From positions 1 through 64,000 of the forward strand of contig CAVAUJ010000002.1 of assembly GCA_963591995.1 (NCBI GenBank): DNA of 64,000 nt. Direction: 5' to 3'. The notes under the pieces were generated by a model. It was not told the DNA's origin. It made no database searches and was given only the letters and a program-made list of their open reading frames with translations. Numbering within the stretch: position 1 is the first letter of the stretch; each line of letters begins with the position of its first letter. This DNA comes from CAG-791 sp963591995 (lineage in GTDB: Bacteria > Bacillota > Clostridia > Lachnospirales > Lachnospiraceae). Below are positions 9,693 through 18,802 of this stretch, piece by piece. A program made the position numbers and the translations under genes.

Positions 9693-9745
9693 AAAACAGG
9701 AGCATCTTCATATCTGCTGTAAAAATATGAAGATGCTCCTGTTTT
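9693..9745 (-). terminator. Strong 21-bp hairpin between sensor kinase and importer genes
   Basis: A perfect 21-bp stem (9693-9713 with 9725-9745) with an 11-base loop; both ends carry four A or T, so it can work in either direction. It lies 47 bases behind the kinase stop codon and ahead of the LplB-type gene. It should separate enzyme/regulator transcription from importer transcription, although read-through is possible. Confidence 0.85.
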
Positions 9746-9791
9746 ATCGTGGATGTTGCTGCAGATTTTGCCGTGCGTTCGACCGTTATTG

Positions 9792-11600
9792 TCAATCCTG
9801 CTGTATTCTGTCGCCCGGCAGACGAATCGTAACACAGACTCCCTTTCCTTCGATACAGGTGTACTGCAGACCGTATTCCTCACCGAAGGTCAGCCTCAGC
9901 CTTGCATCAACATTTCTCACGCCATAGCCGCCGTGCGAATTGGTTCGCCCCTTATCCATGATGTGCTTTAGGGTTTCTTCATCCATTCCGACCCCATCGT
10001 CCGTTACCTTCAGGAAGATGTCCTCTCCGGATCGAAAGCCTGTGACACGCACCGTGCCTGACTTCTCGGAAGTTTCCCGGATGCCGTGAAGAATCGCGTT
10101 CTCAACCAGCGGCTGAAGAATGATTTTTGGAACCTCAAGCTGCTGAAGCTGCGGATCAACATGTTCCACATATCGGATCTTGCCTGCGAACCGTATGTTT
10201 TGTATTTTCACATAGTACATGACATGCTGCAGCTCCTCCCGGAGCGTAAGCGTATCCTGTCCCTTATTCAAGACCAGACGGTAATACTTGGACAGAGCTA
10301 TGACACTCTCGTGGATCTCCTCCATCTGGCCGCCGTAGGCCAGCCAGTTCACCATATCCAGCGTATTGTAAAGGAAATGCGGATTGATCTGAGCCTGTAG
10401 TGCCTTCAGCTCAGCGCTTTTAAGGCGCAGACCAATCTGCAGCTTCTCGTCCAAAAGCTGCTGAATCCGATCCAGCATCCTGTTGTAGCTGCCGTAGAGC
10501 TGTCCGATCTCATCCGATACATCCTCATTCAGACGTGTTCGCGGATTCTCAGGGTCAATGTTCTGAATCCCTGCATTCAGCACAGAAATTCGGCGCATCA
10601 TCCAGGAAAGGATGATGTCAACCCCCACAAGAACCAGCACGGCAAAGCACACCAGAACCAGAAACACCATCAAAAGGACCCATCGCACCTCACTGACCAT
10701 ATCCCCCTGCGGAATCAGCATGATCATTTCCCAGTCCGTATTGTCAATCTTGGATCTGCGTATGCTGATTTGTTTTCCCATCAGCCTTGTATGCCGGATG
10801 CCCTGCTCCTGCAGGTAGGCATTGTACCGGTATTCCTCCGGAAGCTCCTGTCCGGATAAGCCAAGCCGTTCCAGATTCTGCCAGCTGGATGCGGATACCA
10901 CAATGTTCTGCTCGTTGATCAGATAGACTACACCATTTTCGGTCGGCACAGCATTCTGCAGCACCTTCCCGATCTGATTGTTACTGATGTCCATCCTAAG
11001 GACAGAGTTAACCTTTGCGTAATCATCGTCCTCCGTAATATCCCGAACCAACGCGATGCATTGATCCTTGTCCTTTTCCAGATAAACCCCTGGTGCAAAA
11101 TAAATCTTCCTTCCCTGCTTGTTCTGATACCACGACGCGTTCTCCAGATCCCCCATATACCGGATATACCGGTCGCTGAGCATCATCGGATACTCCTCTC
11201 TGACATAAATGGAAAAACGCACATTCTGATTGCGTCCCTCCAGTCCGCGCAGAAAGGAAACAATGGCATCCTTTCTCGCCAGCTGCTGGTGGCGGTTCAG
11301 TTCCGCCGCATCCGTAAAATCCAGCAGCTCCTTCATGGCCGAATTGCTTACGGCAACATCCGACCACTGAATCAGCTGCTTAATGGTATCCTCCAGATAG
11401 GACTCGGTTTGGACATATGCCGTTTCGGCAGAATACAGGATCTTTTTCTGCATATTCCGGGAAATCGCCAGATAGATCGATAGGAAAACAAAGATGATCG
11501 AAATCAGCAAAAGGCTCCCGATCATGAAAAAAAGTTTCTTTTTCAGGCTCAGATTCTTGAATCGCTGCTTGACTCTTCCCCAACGCTGTCTTACCTTCAC
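9792..11600 (-). CDS. Sensor histidine kinase, YesM type
   Basis: A membrane sensor kinase of about 602 residues. A transmembrane helix near residues 23-45 is followed by an extracellular dCache-like region of about 250 residues, a second helix near 295-320, a HAMP linker, the His_kinase core QINPHFLYNT with the phospho-accepting histidine, and an HATPase domain (N box PLVENAILHG; GVGMDEE; GGYGVRNVDARL). GTG at 11600 is preferred: it overlaps the upstream regulator's TGA as GTGA and has CGGAG eight bases upstream. An ATG at 11618 lacks a good site. It should sense an extracellular glycan signal, possibly with the lipoprotein, and phosphorylate the regulator encoded just before it. Confidence 0.92.
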   Translation of the reverse strand: MKVRQRWGRVKQRFKNLSLKKKLFFMIGSLLLISIIFVFLSIYLAISRNMQKKILYSAETAYVQTESYLEDTIKQLIQWSDVAVSNSAMKELLDFTDAAELNRHQQLARKDAIVSFLRGLEGRNQNVRFSIYVREEYPMMLSDRYIRYMGDLENASWYQNKQGRKIYFAPGVYLEKDKDQCIALVRDITEDDDYAKVNSVLRMDISNNQIGKVLQNAVPTENGVVYLINEQNIVVSASSWQNLERLGLSGQELPEEYRYNAYLQEQGIRHTRLMGKQISIRRSKIDNTDWEMIMLIPQGDMVSEVRWVLLMVFLVLVCFAVLVLVGVDIILSWMMRRISVLNAGIQNIDPENPRTRLNEDVSDEIGQLYGSYNRMLDRIQQLLDEKLQIGLRLKSAELKALQAQINPHFLYNTLDMVNWLAYGGQMEEIHESVIALSKYYRLVLNKGQDTLTLREELQHVMYYVKIQNIRFAGKIRYVEHVDPQLQQLEVPKIILQPLVENAILHGIRETSEKSGTVRVTGFRSGEDIFLKVTDDGVGMDEETLKHIMDKGRTNSHGGYGVRNVDARLRLTFGEEYGLQYTCIEGKGVCVTIRLPGDRIQQD

Positions 11601-12409
11601 AAGCTTTTCTCCGCACATTGCTGCAAATATTCTGCAGGAGAGATCTGCTCGTATTTCTTATAGATTTTGGAAAAATAACCGCTGTCCATAAATCCGGCCT
11701 TTTCGGCCACCTGTTTGACCTTCGCCCCCGGATTCCGATGCATATATTCCTTTGCCCAATGGATTCTGGTTCCGATAATGCACTGATTGATGGTCTGCTT
11801 CTTTTCCTTCTTAAACAGCCAGCACATATATTGCTTCGTCAGGTCAAAATGATCCGACAGCATGGTCAGCGACAGATTCATGTCCGAAAAATTTTCCTTG
11901 ATAAACTGCTCCATCTTGTCCGCCAGCTGCAAGGAGCTGGTCCATGCAACCGGGATCAGATCCTCCTCCGGCAACTCCTCCAGAACGCCCTGATATTGTG
12001 CCCGGTACTGCTCCTCCAGCTCTTTTCTTTGCTTATCTCTTTGAACGCGCAGAATCGCCTCCTTCAGTGCCTCGATCAGCTCCGCGGGCTCAATCGGCTT
12101 TTCGATGTAGCCGACAGCCGACAGGGAAATGGCCGATTTCAGGAACTCCTTGTCGCAATATCCGCTGATGAAGATGAACTTACAGCTCTGCAGGCTCTTT
12201 CGGATTTCAAAGGCCATGCTGATACCGTCCATGCGCGGCATTTTCACATCCGCCATAATGATGTCCGGTTCCCATTTCAGGGCCTTAGTCAGGCCCCCCT
12301 CTCCATCCTCTGCCGTATCAACCTCCCGGATGCCCAAGCTCTCCCACGGGATGATGTGCACAATCCCATCTCTGGTCAGCTCCTCATCTTCAACCACAAG
12401 CACCCTCAT
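11597..12409 (-). CDS. Response regulator with AraC-type DNA-binding domain (YesN type)
   Basis: A 270-residue regulator. The receiver domain covers residues 1-120 with acidic residues at 8-9, phospho-acceptor Asp54 in MADVKMPRMDG and the conserved Lys in YIEKPIE. A short linker leads to an AraC-type double helix-turn-helix at about 170-265 (LTMLSDHFDLTKQYMCWLFK and the later SGYFSKIYKKYEQISPAEYL). The gene starts 12 bases after the GH2 stop codon, so it is cotranscribed with the glycosidases, and overlaps the kinase gene by four bases. It is expected to activate this utilization cluster. Confidence 0.93.
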   Translation of the reverse strand: MRVLVVEDEELTRDGIVHIIPWESLGIREVDTAEDGEGGLTKALKWEPDIIMADVKMPRMDGISMAFEIRKSLQSCKFIFISGYCDKEFLKSAISLSAVGYIEKPIEPAELIEALKEAILRVQRDKQRKELEEQYRAQYQGVLEELPEEDLIPVAWTSSLQLADKMEQFIKENFSDMNLSLTMLSDHFDLTKQYMCWLFKKEKKQTINQCIIGTRIHWAKEYMHRNPGAKVKQVAEKAGFMDSGYFSKIYKKYEQISPAEYLQQCAEKSL

Positions 12410-12421
12410 AAAGCCCCCCTG

Positions 12422-15400
12422 CTACTGCGTCTGTATCTGTCGCTGCAGCTGCTCTCTGTCTACCCGTACAGGCTTCATATAAACATCCCCCTTCGTGCCC
12501 GGCTGCAGTCCGATCGGCGGTCTGCAGTAATTCCCCCAGGAAAGATGCGGATAGGAAACGGCCTGATTCATCAGTATCTTCACCGTTTCCTTTTCGCCCT
12601 CCGTTAATACACGGAAATAATCCAGCACAATATACGCATCTGCCGCATCCTGTACCTTTTCGCCGCACACCTCGATGCACAGCGTATGCGGCCCCTCCGA
12701 AAGCCCCGTCACGGAAAACATCGGCAGATGGTACAGCTTATCATATCCGGCACTGCCCAGCGAGAAATCACAGCCTGCAGAGCGCTGACTGATGCCGGTC
12801 GCCGCCGGCTTTCCGTCCACGTAGATGTCAGCCATTCCGTACACGGTATCCTGAGGACCGTACCATACGATTCCTGTACCGTAAAAGGAAATATATGCCT
12901 TCGCGCCCTTTTCCCTGCTCCACATTTCCTGTCCGCAGTCGCTTCCCCTTACATCCTCCTGTGCGTACCAGGTTCCTGTATATCGGATGTGCGCCCCGTC
13001 CATGCAGGAAATTTTCCGTTTTGGTGGATCCTGTACCTCAAGTCGCAGATGAAGGGGCGTCTGCAGACCGAGAATTCCCATTCCTTCCCCCTGCTCAGTG
13101 TACAGACATGCCTCCTCGACATCCTCCCTTGTAGAGCGGAAATCATTGCTTCCTGTATATTCTACATCATAAAATCCATTTAAAATATGCCGTTTTTTAT
13201 CCTGACTCCATGGCGTCTGCGGATTACGATCCCATTCGCTGTCCTTGGGAAGCCGCTCGGCAATGCCTGCATTCCTGGAAATGTGATCCTCCGGATACCA
13301 TGAATACTGTCCGGGCGTATACAGCTTCGCCTTCTTCTTCCAGCCGATAAAATCCATACCGGGGCCCGACAGATAGGCAATGCCCAGCTCATCGAGTCCT
13401 CCTCGGTCTACTCCTACCCGGAGCTTTAACGCCTTAGGAAGATACGTATCCACATGAAGAATCTGATAGGAGGTTCTAAAACCTCCGTCCTCATAAACCC
13501 GGATGTGCCATTCCACCCCCACAGAGTCTTTGTACCGGCCAGTTGTGACGATCTCTGTCCAGCCCTCCTTGCTGTCTTCCAGAATCTCCAGGTTCTCCAG
13601 TTCCCAGGCTCCCATCCGCAGGTAGGGTGCATTCAGCCACGGGCCTCCCGCAAGGAGCAGCTTTTCCCCGCCGTCCTTTTCCTTCACAGCATAGGTTTCC
13701 AGAAGGCCGGTGCGGGGGGTGATGCAGATTCGAAAATTTTCGCCGGAAAGGAGGATCTCCTCCGCTGTCCGCCGCACCAGAATCCCTCCTGTCGTCTTCC
13801 TGTTCCACAGGGCAGGAAACAGCTTCTCCTCCTGCCGCTTTCCCGGGAGCCGGATTTCATCCACACAGAAGCCGCAGCCGTCCGCAAACTGAAGTTGCAG
13901 GAAGGATATGTCCTCCGGATCCAGCCCGGTCTCGATCACCGCACGCACCGTCATCCCCGGCCTTGCCGCAGGGAGCCTATCCTCTCCCTTCCTCCCGCCG
14001 GCCTCATCGGTTTGCCAGCGCAGCGTCACCTCCCCCAGATCCGTATGACTGAATCGGTTCTGTAGCACCAGCAGAAGCTGTCCGCCGGGCAACAGCTCTC
14101 CGTGAAACAGATGAATGGGTGAGTAGGCCTTCCTGGTCATATAGAATTCCGGTTTCCTTCTGCGCCATACATCGATGATGCCCCACTCCAGCTGCGTATT
14201 CCCGCCGGTGTAAATGTCTGTTGCATCAATACCGGCCCAGATGGCTCCGCCCAGTGCCCCTTCCGTGTTCCAGATGCGATCCCAGAAGATGGCGATGCTC
14301 TCTCCCCAGAAGCTGTGAACGTTGGGGTCTCTTCGCATTTCCTGCCGGTTGTAGCAGCAGACATGTACATACTCGTCATGCAGCACCGGAAGATCTCTTC
14401 CGGGAGCATACCCGACACTGACATTGTCCCGCTTTTTGGCAAGATCCGTATCATATTCCGAATAATGAATGCTCCAGATATCCGGCAGTTCGTGCTCCTC
14501 CTGCATCGTCATCGGATAGCTGAACTTTGTGAAACGGGTCGGGTCCTTTTTGCGGGCAAAACGGTTGAGCAGATCAAAGTTAAAGCCGCCGAAGGATTCA
14601 TTGCAAAGCGACCAGATGATGACGCTGGGATGGTTGTAATCCCGGGCCAGACACTCTGCAAAATGACGAAGATACCGTGTCGTCTCCTCCGGATCCCGCT
14701 GGGTATAAGGCAGGGATCGGGCAATGAAGGTCAGTGCCAGCTCATCCTCCACGTAGATGCCGTAACGATCGCACAGCTCAAGAAAATACGCGCTGGGAGG
14801 ATAATGAGAGGTTCTGACATAGTTGCAGTTGGCCTCCTTGAAGCGCTCCACGTCGAGACGAATGAGCTCCCTTGTTGTGGCCCGTCCTCTTTCGGCCGTT
14901 GTTTCATGGCGGCAGACACCGCGCAGCTTCACCTCACAATGGTTGACAAACAGGCGGTTTCCTTTTCGCTGCAGTCTCCGCAGGCCGACCTGCCGCTGTA
15001 CCAGCTCCTCTTCCCGTCCGTCAAAAAGAAGGCGCACCTTCAGCTGATACAGATTTGGGTGCTCCGCATCCCATAAGACAAAATTCTTCACCGGCAGGGC
15101 GAAGGTATAATATCCGTCCACGCAGGAGTCCAGAGTCCTCCGGACGACAAAAGCCGGTTCCTTTTCATCACCCCGCAGGCCATCTGCCATCATACAGGTG
15201 GGTCCGTACAGTGCAAATTCCATCTCCGGCAGCTTTCCGCCACCTTTCTTCGCCGCCTTCTTTGATGGCTCTTTTGACGCCTCCCCCGATGTCTCTTTTG
15301 ATGACTCCTTGGGAGCCCCCTCCGAATCCTCCGTCCCGGTTTCCGAGGAGAGTCCAACATCGATCCGCAGCGTACAGGTTTCCATGTCCTCATCAAAGAG

Positions 15401-15940
15401 CGGTGAAAGATACAGTGCATCAACGTAACTGTGCGGCAGCACATACAGATAAACGCTGCGAATGATACCCCCATGGCTGTAGGTGCTGACCCGATCGGTC
15501 AATTCATCTGCCCTGACCGTCAGATCAAAGGAATCTTTATCCCTCACCCTCTCCGTGATTTCGACCTGCCAGGCAAGGAATCCATTTCGGTGAAATGCAA
15601 CCCTTTCCCCGTCAACCATCACCTCTGCAAAGGCATTGACCCCTTCAAAGCACAAAAGAAGCCTGGCGCTCTTTTCTCTCCTTGGAAGCTCGATATGCCG
15701 GTGATATTCGTAGATCTCCGGCACTTCCGGGTGCTGTCTTCTCCACACCGTCATGTCAAAGGGGACCGGAACAGGGCACCTTTCCTCCTCTCCCCTTCCG
15801 TTTCGGTACACCAACTCCCACTCTCCGTCCAGACAGATCACAGCCCGTTCGGCCGCACTGCTCCGCACAGGCTCCGGCACCAGGCGCGGAACCGGCGGCT
15901 CCGGTATCGACGTCATCTGCAAGCTTCTGATCCCTTCCAT
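12422..15940 (-). CDS. GH2-family glycosidase, large, with extra C-terminal domains
   Basis: A 1172-residue GH2 protein: sugar-binding jelly-roll domain (about 35-180), immunoglobulin-like domain (about 185-325), and TIM barrel (about 330-620). The acid/base Glu448 lies in WSLCNES and the nucleophile Glu523 in LHDEYVHV. A charged low-complexity insert (about 198-237, rich in Ser, Lys and Glu) interrupts the second domain. Beyond the barrel are about 550 residues of beta-rich sequence, ending in a domain with GTGIVWYGPQDTVYG that may bind carbohydrate. There is no signal peptide. The linkage is not readable: GH2 includes beta-galactosidases, glucuronidases and related enzymes. It is 45 bases behind a related gene and 12 bases before the response regulator. 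AAGGAAGGA precedes the ATG. Confidence 0.88.
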   Translation of the reverse strand: MEGIRSLQMTSIPEPPVPRLVPEPVRSSAAERAVICLDGEWELVYRNGRGEEERCPVPVPFDMTVWRRQHPEVPEIYEYHRHIELPRREKSARLLLCFEGVNAFAEVMVDGERVAFHRNGFLAWQVEITERVRDKDSFDLTVRADELTDRVSTYSHGGIIRSVYLYVLPHSYVDALYLSPLFDEDMETCTLRIDVGLSSETGTEDSEGAPKESSKETSGEASKEPSKKAAKKGGGKLPEMEFALYGPTCMMADGLRGDEKEPAFVVRRTLDSCVDGYYTFALPVKNFVLWDAEHPNLYQLKVRLLFDGREEELVQRQVGLRRLQRKGNRLFVNHCEVKLRGVCRHETTAERGRATTRELIRLDVERFKEANCNYVRTSHYPPSAYFLELCDRYGIYVEDELALTFIARSLPYTQRDPEETTRYLRHFAECLARDYNHPSVIIWSLCNESFGGFNFDLLNRFARKKDPTRFTKFSYPMTMQEEHELPDIWSIHYSEYDTDLAKKRDNVSVGYAPGRDLPVLHDEYVHVCCYNRQEMRRDPNVHSFWGESIAIFWDRIWNTEGALGGAIWAGIDATDIYTGGNTQLEWGIIDVWRRRKPEFYMTRKAYSPIHLFHGELLPGGQLLLVLQNRFSHTDLGEVTLRWQTDEAGGRKGEDRLPAARPGMTVRAVIETGLDPEDISFLQLQFADGCGFCVDEIRLPGKRQEEKLFPALWNRKTTGGILVRRTAEEILLSGENFRICITPRTGLLETYAVKEKDGGEKLLLAGGPWLNAPYLRMGAWELENLEILEDSKEGWTEIVTTGRYKDSVGVEWHIRVYEDGGFRTSYQILHVDTYLPKALKLRVGVDRGGLDELGIAYLSGPGMDFIGWKKKAKLYTPGQYSWYPEDHISRNAGIAERLPKDSEWDRNPQTPWSQDKKRHILNGFYDVEYTGSNDFRSTREDVEEACLYTEQGEGMGILGLQTPLHLRLEVQDPPKRKISCMDGAHIRYTGTWYAQEDVRGSDCGQEMWSREKGAKAYISFYGTGIVWYGPQDTVYGMADIYVDGKPAATGISQRSAGCDFSLGSAGYDKLYHLPMFSVTGLSEGPHTLCIEVCGEKVQDAADAYIVLDYFRVLTEGEKETVKILMNQAVSYPHLSWGNYCRPPIGLQPGTKGDVYMKPVRVDREQLQRQIQTQ

Positions 15941-15985
15941 CGTTTCATCCTTCCTTCTGTCCTGGTTCGTGTTCTTAGTGTTCCC

Positions 15986-18766
15986 TTAGAACAGCCGCAT
16001 CGCAAAGCCTTCCCGGACGCCCTCGACAAGATATACATCCGGATTTTTATAGCACCCTCTGACCAGCCGGGTGAAATTAAAGGTCTGATTCACGTGCAGC
16101 AGCGTTGTTCGTGGGTGCTGTCTTCCTCGAAGCTCCGCATAATCGATCGATGTATACGTGTTCTGCGCCTCCGGGACACTCCTTCCCAGCACCGTTACCT
16201 TCAGTGTGTGGGATGTCTCCACAAGGTCACCTGTGTGAAACAGGCATCGTCCGTATTGCTTCTCATAGCCTCTGCTCATTCCCGGAAAATCCACGTTTTC
16301 CGGATACTGGCTGATCTCATCTGCAAGAATCCGCCCATCCAGCTCCACTCGGCAGAGTCCGCCGTTCATATCCAGCGGACCGTAAAGCTCCACTCCTGTC
16401 CCGGTAAAGGTCAGCGTCATAGTATCCCCTGCTGTCCTGCTTGCCGTTTCGGTGTCCTTGTAATTGCCGCAGGCATCCGAAATCCGCATCCAGCTCCCCT
16501 GAAAATGCATCCGTTCATCGCGGTCGTTCACCCGTGTCCCGGCAGGTTCCACCGGCACGGATTCCAGCCGTATCGACGCTGCAGCGGCTCCCGTCAGCTG
16601 TAGTCCTCCCCCCTCTGCATTAAGAGCCGTAAAATCCTTCACCTGATAGAAGGAGCCCCAGTGTTGTTTGTGGGGATCCAAAAGCCTCCTTTCTCCGTCT
16701 TGTTCTCCCAGAAAGCGATTCACCTCCCCGGTCAGCAGATAGGAGATGCCCCGCTCGTTTAATCCGATGCCGGACAGTCCGATCTCGGCCTTGACGCGAT
16801 GCGGCATATGCCGGTTCAGCTTCCGAACCTCATACGATGTATGCAGCACTCCGCCAGACATCAGCAGCAGATCAAAGCGTACATCCATGTCACTGCCGTA
16901 GCTTCCCTCAATGGTGACCTGCACTCCTTCCTTTATCGGCACAGCACTCAGCCCTGTGCCGATCCACTCTCCCTTACGTAAGCCCGTGGTATTCAGCCAT
17001 GGTCCGCCCTTCAATACGCTGCGGCCTTCCACTGCGCCGTCGATCAAGAGTCCGCTGCGGCCGTCAAAGGTGCAGCAGAGCTTTCCGCTGACGACCCTCA
17101 AATCTCCGTTTTCCTCCCATCGGATCTGACAGGTCTTTCCCACTTTGTCCAACAGGCCAGGACGTTTATCCTCCTTTTCCGGTTCCGCCACCCTGATGTT
17201 CGAGGACACCCGTTCTGTACAAATGCAGCTTCCCTTCCGGTAAATGCGGATTTCCGTCCTATTTGTCCGCTGCGCGGTGCCTGCAGCCTCTAAGGGATTC
17301 CTTCCGCGCTCCTTCGCCATCTGCGCCCTTGCCGTCTCCAGCACCAATCCTGTGATTTCGTATTCTCTGCTGCTGCCGGGTTCTCCGCTCCAGCCGATAT
17401 CCAGCGGTGTTCCATCGATCTGCAGCGCACATTCCTTGAGATCCGTGAAAAGGAACCGGTTCTCCACCTGCAGGAAAAGGATCTCATCTCCGTTCCTTTC
17501 TCTCCATTCGGCAGATACCTTCACCGGAGAATACGCCTCTGCAAGGTGCCGGTACTCGGGCTTTGGACAGTGATTGCAGTCCAGAATTCCCCATTCGTAA
17601 TGTGCCATTCCCTCAAAGCTGCCATCCTCATCCACACCGGCCAGCACCGCACCCCCAAGACAGCCCTCCGTCATTCTGGATTTTTCCGCAAATCTTCGAA
17701 TGCTTTCTCCCCAGAATTCCCGGACAGACCAGTCCGCGTTGATCTCTGTCCGGTTATGGCAGGGCACCGGCGACCAGATTTCGTGAAGGACCGGAACCGG
17801 ATATTCCGCTTGTCCTGTCTTGTAGCCGATCTCATTTTCGGCCCCCGGTGTATGAAAAATCACCATCTGGTCAAAGCACACATCAAAGGGCTGTCTCCAG
17901 TCGATATAATGCACCGGCCACACGTCCATCTGCGGCTCCTCCTCCGGAATGGACATGGGCAGATGAAAGGTGAGCGGCCGGATGCCATCTACGGCCCGGA
18001 TGGCATCTGCAGCCAGCCGAAAATTATGTCCCCAGGCACAATCGTGCCCAAGGGACCAGATCAGTACACTGACATGGCTGCCTGCCGTCTTCAGCATCCC
18101 GCGTACCGGCTGCACGAATTTGGCCCTGCAGTGCGGCAGATCCTGCTCGGACTTTCGAAGCTGTCCCACCTCATAAAAGGGAGCCGTATTCTCCACCAGA
18201 AAGCCCATTTCATCACAAAGTCCTATGAATTCCTCCGAAAACGGATAATACATACCCCGGATGAAATTGATGTTCGCTGCCGCAAACAGCTCCAGATCCT
18301 TGCGGGTCCCGTCCGGATCTCCCAGTCTTTCCCGGTAGCAGATTCCCTTCAGCTTCAGCGGTATGTGATTCCACAGAAGCTGCCTCCCTGCCTTTTCCAG
18401 ACTGCGGAAGCCGATCCGATACCCGCACTCCCAGATAACCTCTCCCTGGCAGAAGACCTGCAGCTGCAGGGTATACAGCACCGGGTGCTCCGGATCCCAG
18501 CGCTTCACCTCGGGGCAAGGCACCTGCCATGACTCCCCGGCGGAAAGCTTATGGCGCGCCTTCAGACAAACGTCCTCCCCGAAGGAGAGCCTCGCCGAAA
18601 GCTCCGTGCCCTTCACAGCCTCGCCGTTTTGCAACTTTACCGCGTTTTCGTCGTCCTGCGGCCTTTCCACGTTCCCGCCATCCTGCGGCATCTGCCGGAT
18701 CACCAGCTCCATTACTCCGTCGGTGCGCTCTCTCGTCTCGATCCAAAAGGAAAACTGTGTCTGCAT
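15986..18766 (-). CDS. GH2-related protein with altered acid/base site
   Basis: About 926 residues, similar in layout to the next gene downstream but lacking the N-terminal jelly-roll: only part of the Ig-like domain precedes the TIM barrel. The nucleophile appears kept as Glu329 in VLHEIW. The acid/base block, normally WSxxNE, reads WSLGHD (His241-Asp242, codons 18041-18046). The shared motifs FWGESI and EGCLGGAVLAG show the barrel is otherwise conserved. The C-terminal domain again holds GTGVELYGPLD. It may be a glycosidase with a shifted mechanism, or a binding or inactive paralog. The start at 18766 has AAGGGGG just upstream; ATG 18784 would add six residues without a clear site. It sits 36 bases behind the GH106-like gene. 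Confidence 0.8.
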   Translation of the reverse strand: MQTQFSFWIETRERTDGVMELVIRQMPQDGGNVERPQDDENAVKLQNGEAVKGTELSARLSFGEDVCLKARHKLSAGESWQVPCPEVKRWDPEHPVLYTLQLQVFCQGEVIWECGYRIGFRSLEKAGRQLLWNHIPLKLKGICYRERLGDPDGTRKDLELFAAANINFIRGMYYPFSEEFIGLCDEMGFLVENTAPFYEVGQLRKSEQDLPHCRAKFVQPVRGMLKTAGSHVSVLIWSLGHDCAWGHNFRLAADAIRAVDGIRPLTFHLPMSIPEEEPQMDVWPVHYIDWRQPFDVCFDQMVIFHTPGAENEIGYKTGQAEYPVPVLHEIWSPVPCHNRTEINADWSVREFWGESIRRFAEKSRMTEGCLGGAVLAGVDEDGSFEGMAHYEWGILDCNHCPKPEYRHLAEAYSPVKVSAEWRERNGDEILFLQVENRFLFTDLKECALQIDGTPLDIGWSGEPGSSREYEITGLVLETARAQMAKERGRNPLEAAGTAQRTNRTEIRIYRKGSCICTERVSSNIRVAEPEKEDKRPGLLDKVGKTCQIRWEENGDLRVVSGKLCCTFDGRSGLLIDGAVEGRSVLKGGPWLNTTGLRKGEWIGTGLSAVPIKEGVQVTIEGSYGSDMDVRFDLLLMSGGVLHTSYEVRKLNRHMPHRVKAEIGLSGIGLNERGISYLLTGEVNRFLGEQDGERRLLDPHKQHWGSFYQVKDFTALNAEGGGLQLTGAAAASIRLESVPVEPAGTRVNDRDERMHFQGSWMRISDACGNYKDTETASRTAGDTMTLTFTGTGVELYGPLDMNGGLCRVELDGRILADEISQYPENVDFPGMSRGYEKQYGRCLFHTGDLVETSHTLKVTVLGRSVPEAQNTYTSIDYAELRGRQHPRTTLLHVNQTFNFTRLVRGCYKNPDVYLVEGVREGFAMRLF

Positions 18767-18802
18767 CCCTTCCCCCTTTTCCATCCTGACTGTGTTTTCT
18801 GA

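Noticed and set aside
9610..9795. N-terminal extension of the LplB-type permease
   Set aside because: It would be translated through a perfect terminator hairpin; a good ribosome binding site lies at the later ATG 9609.
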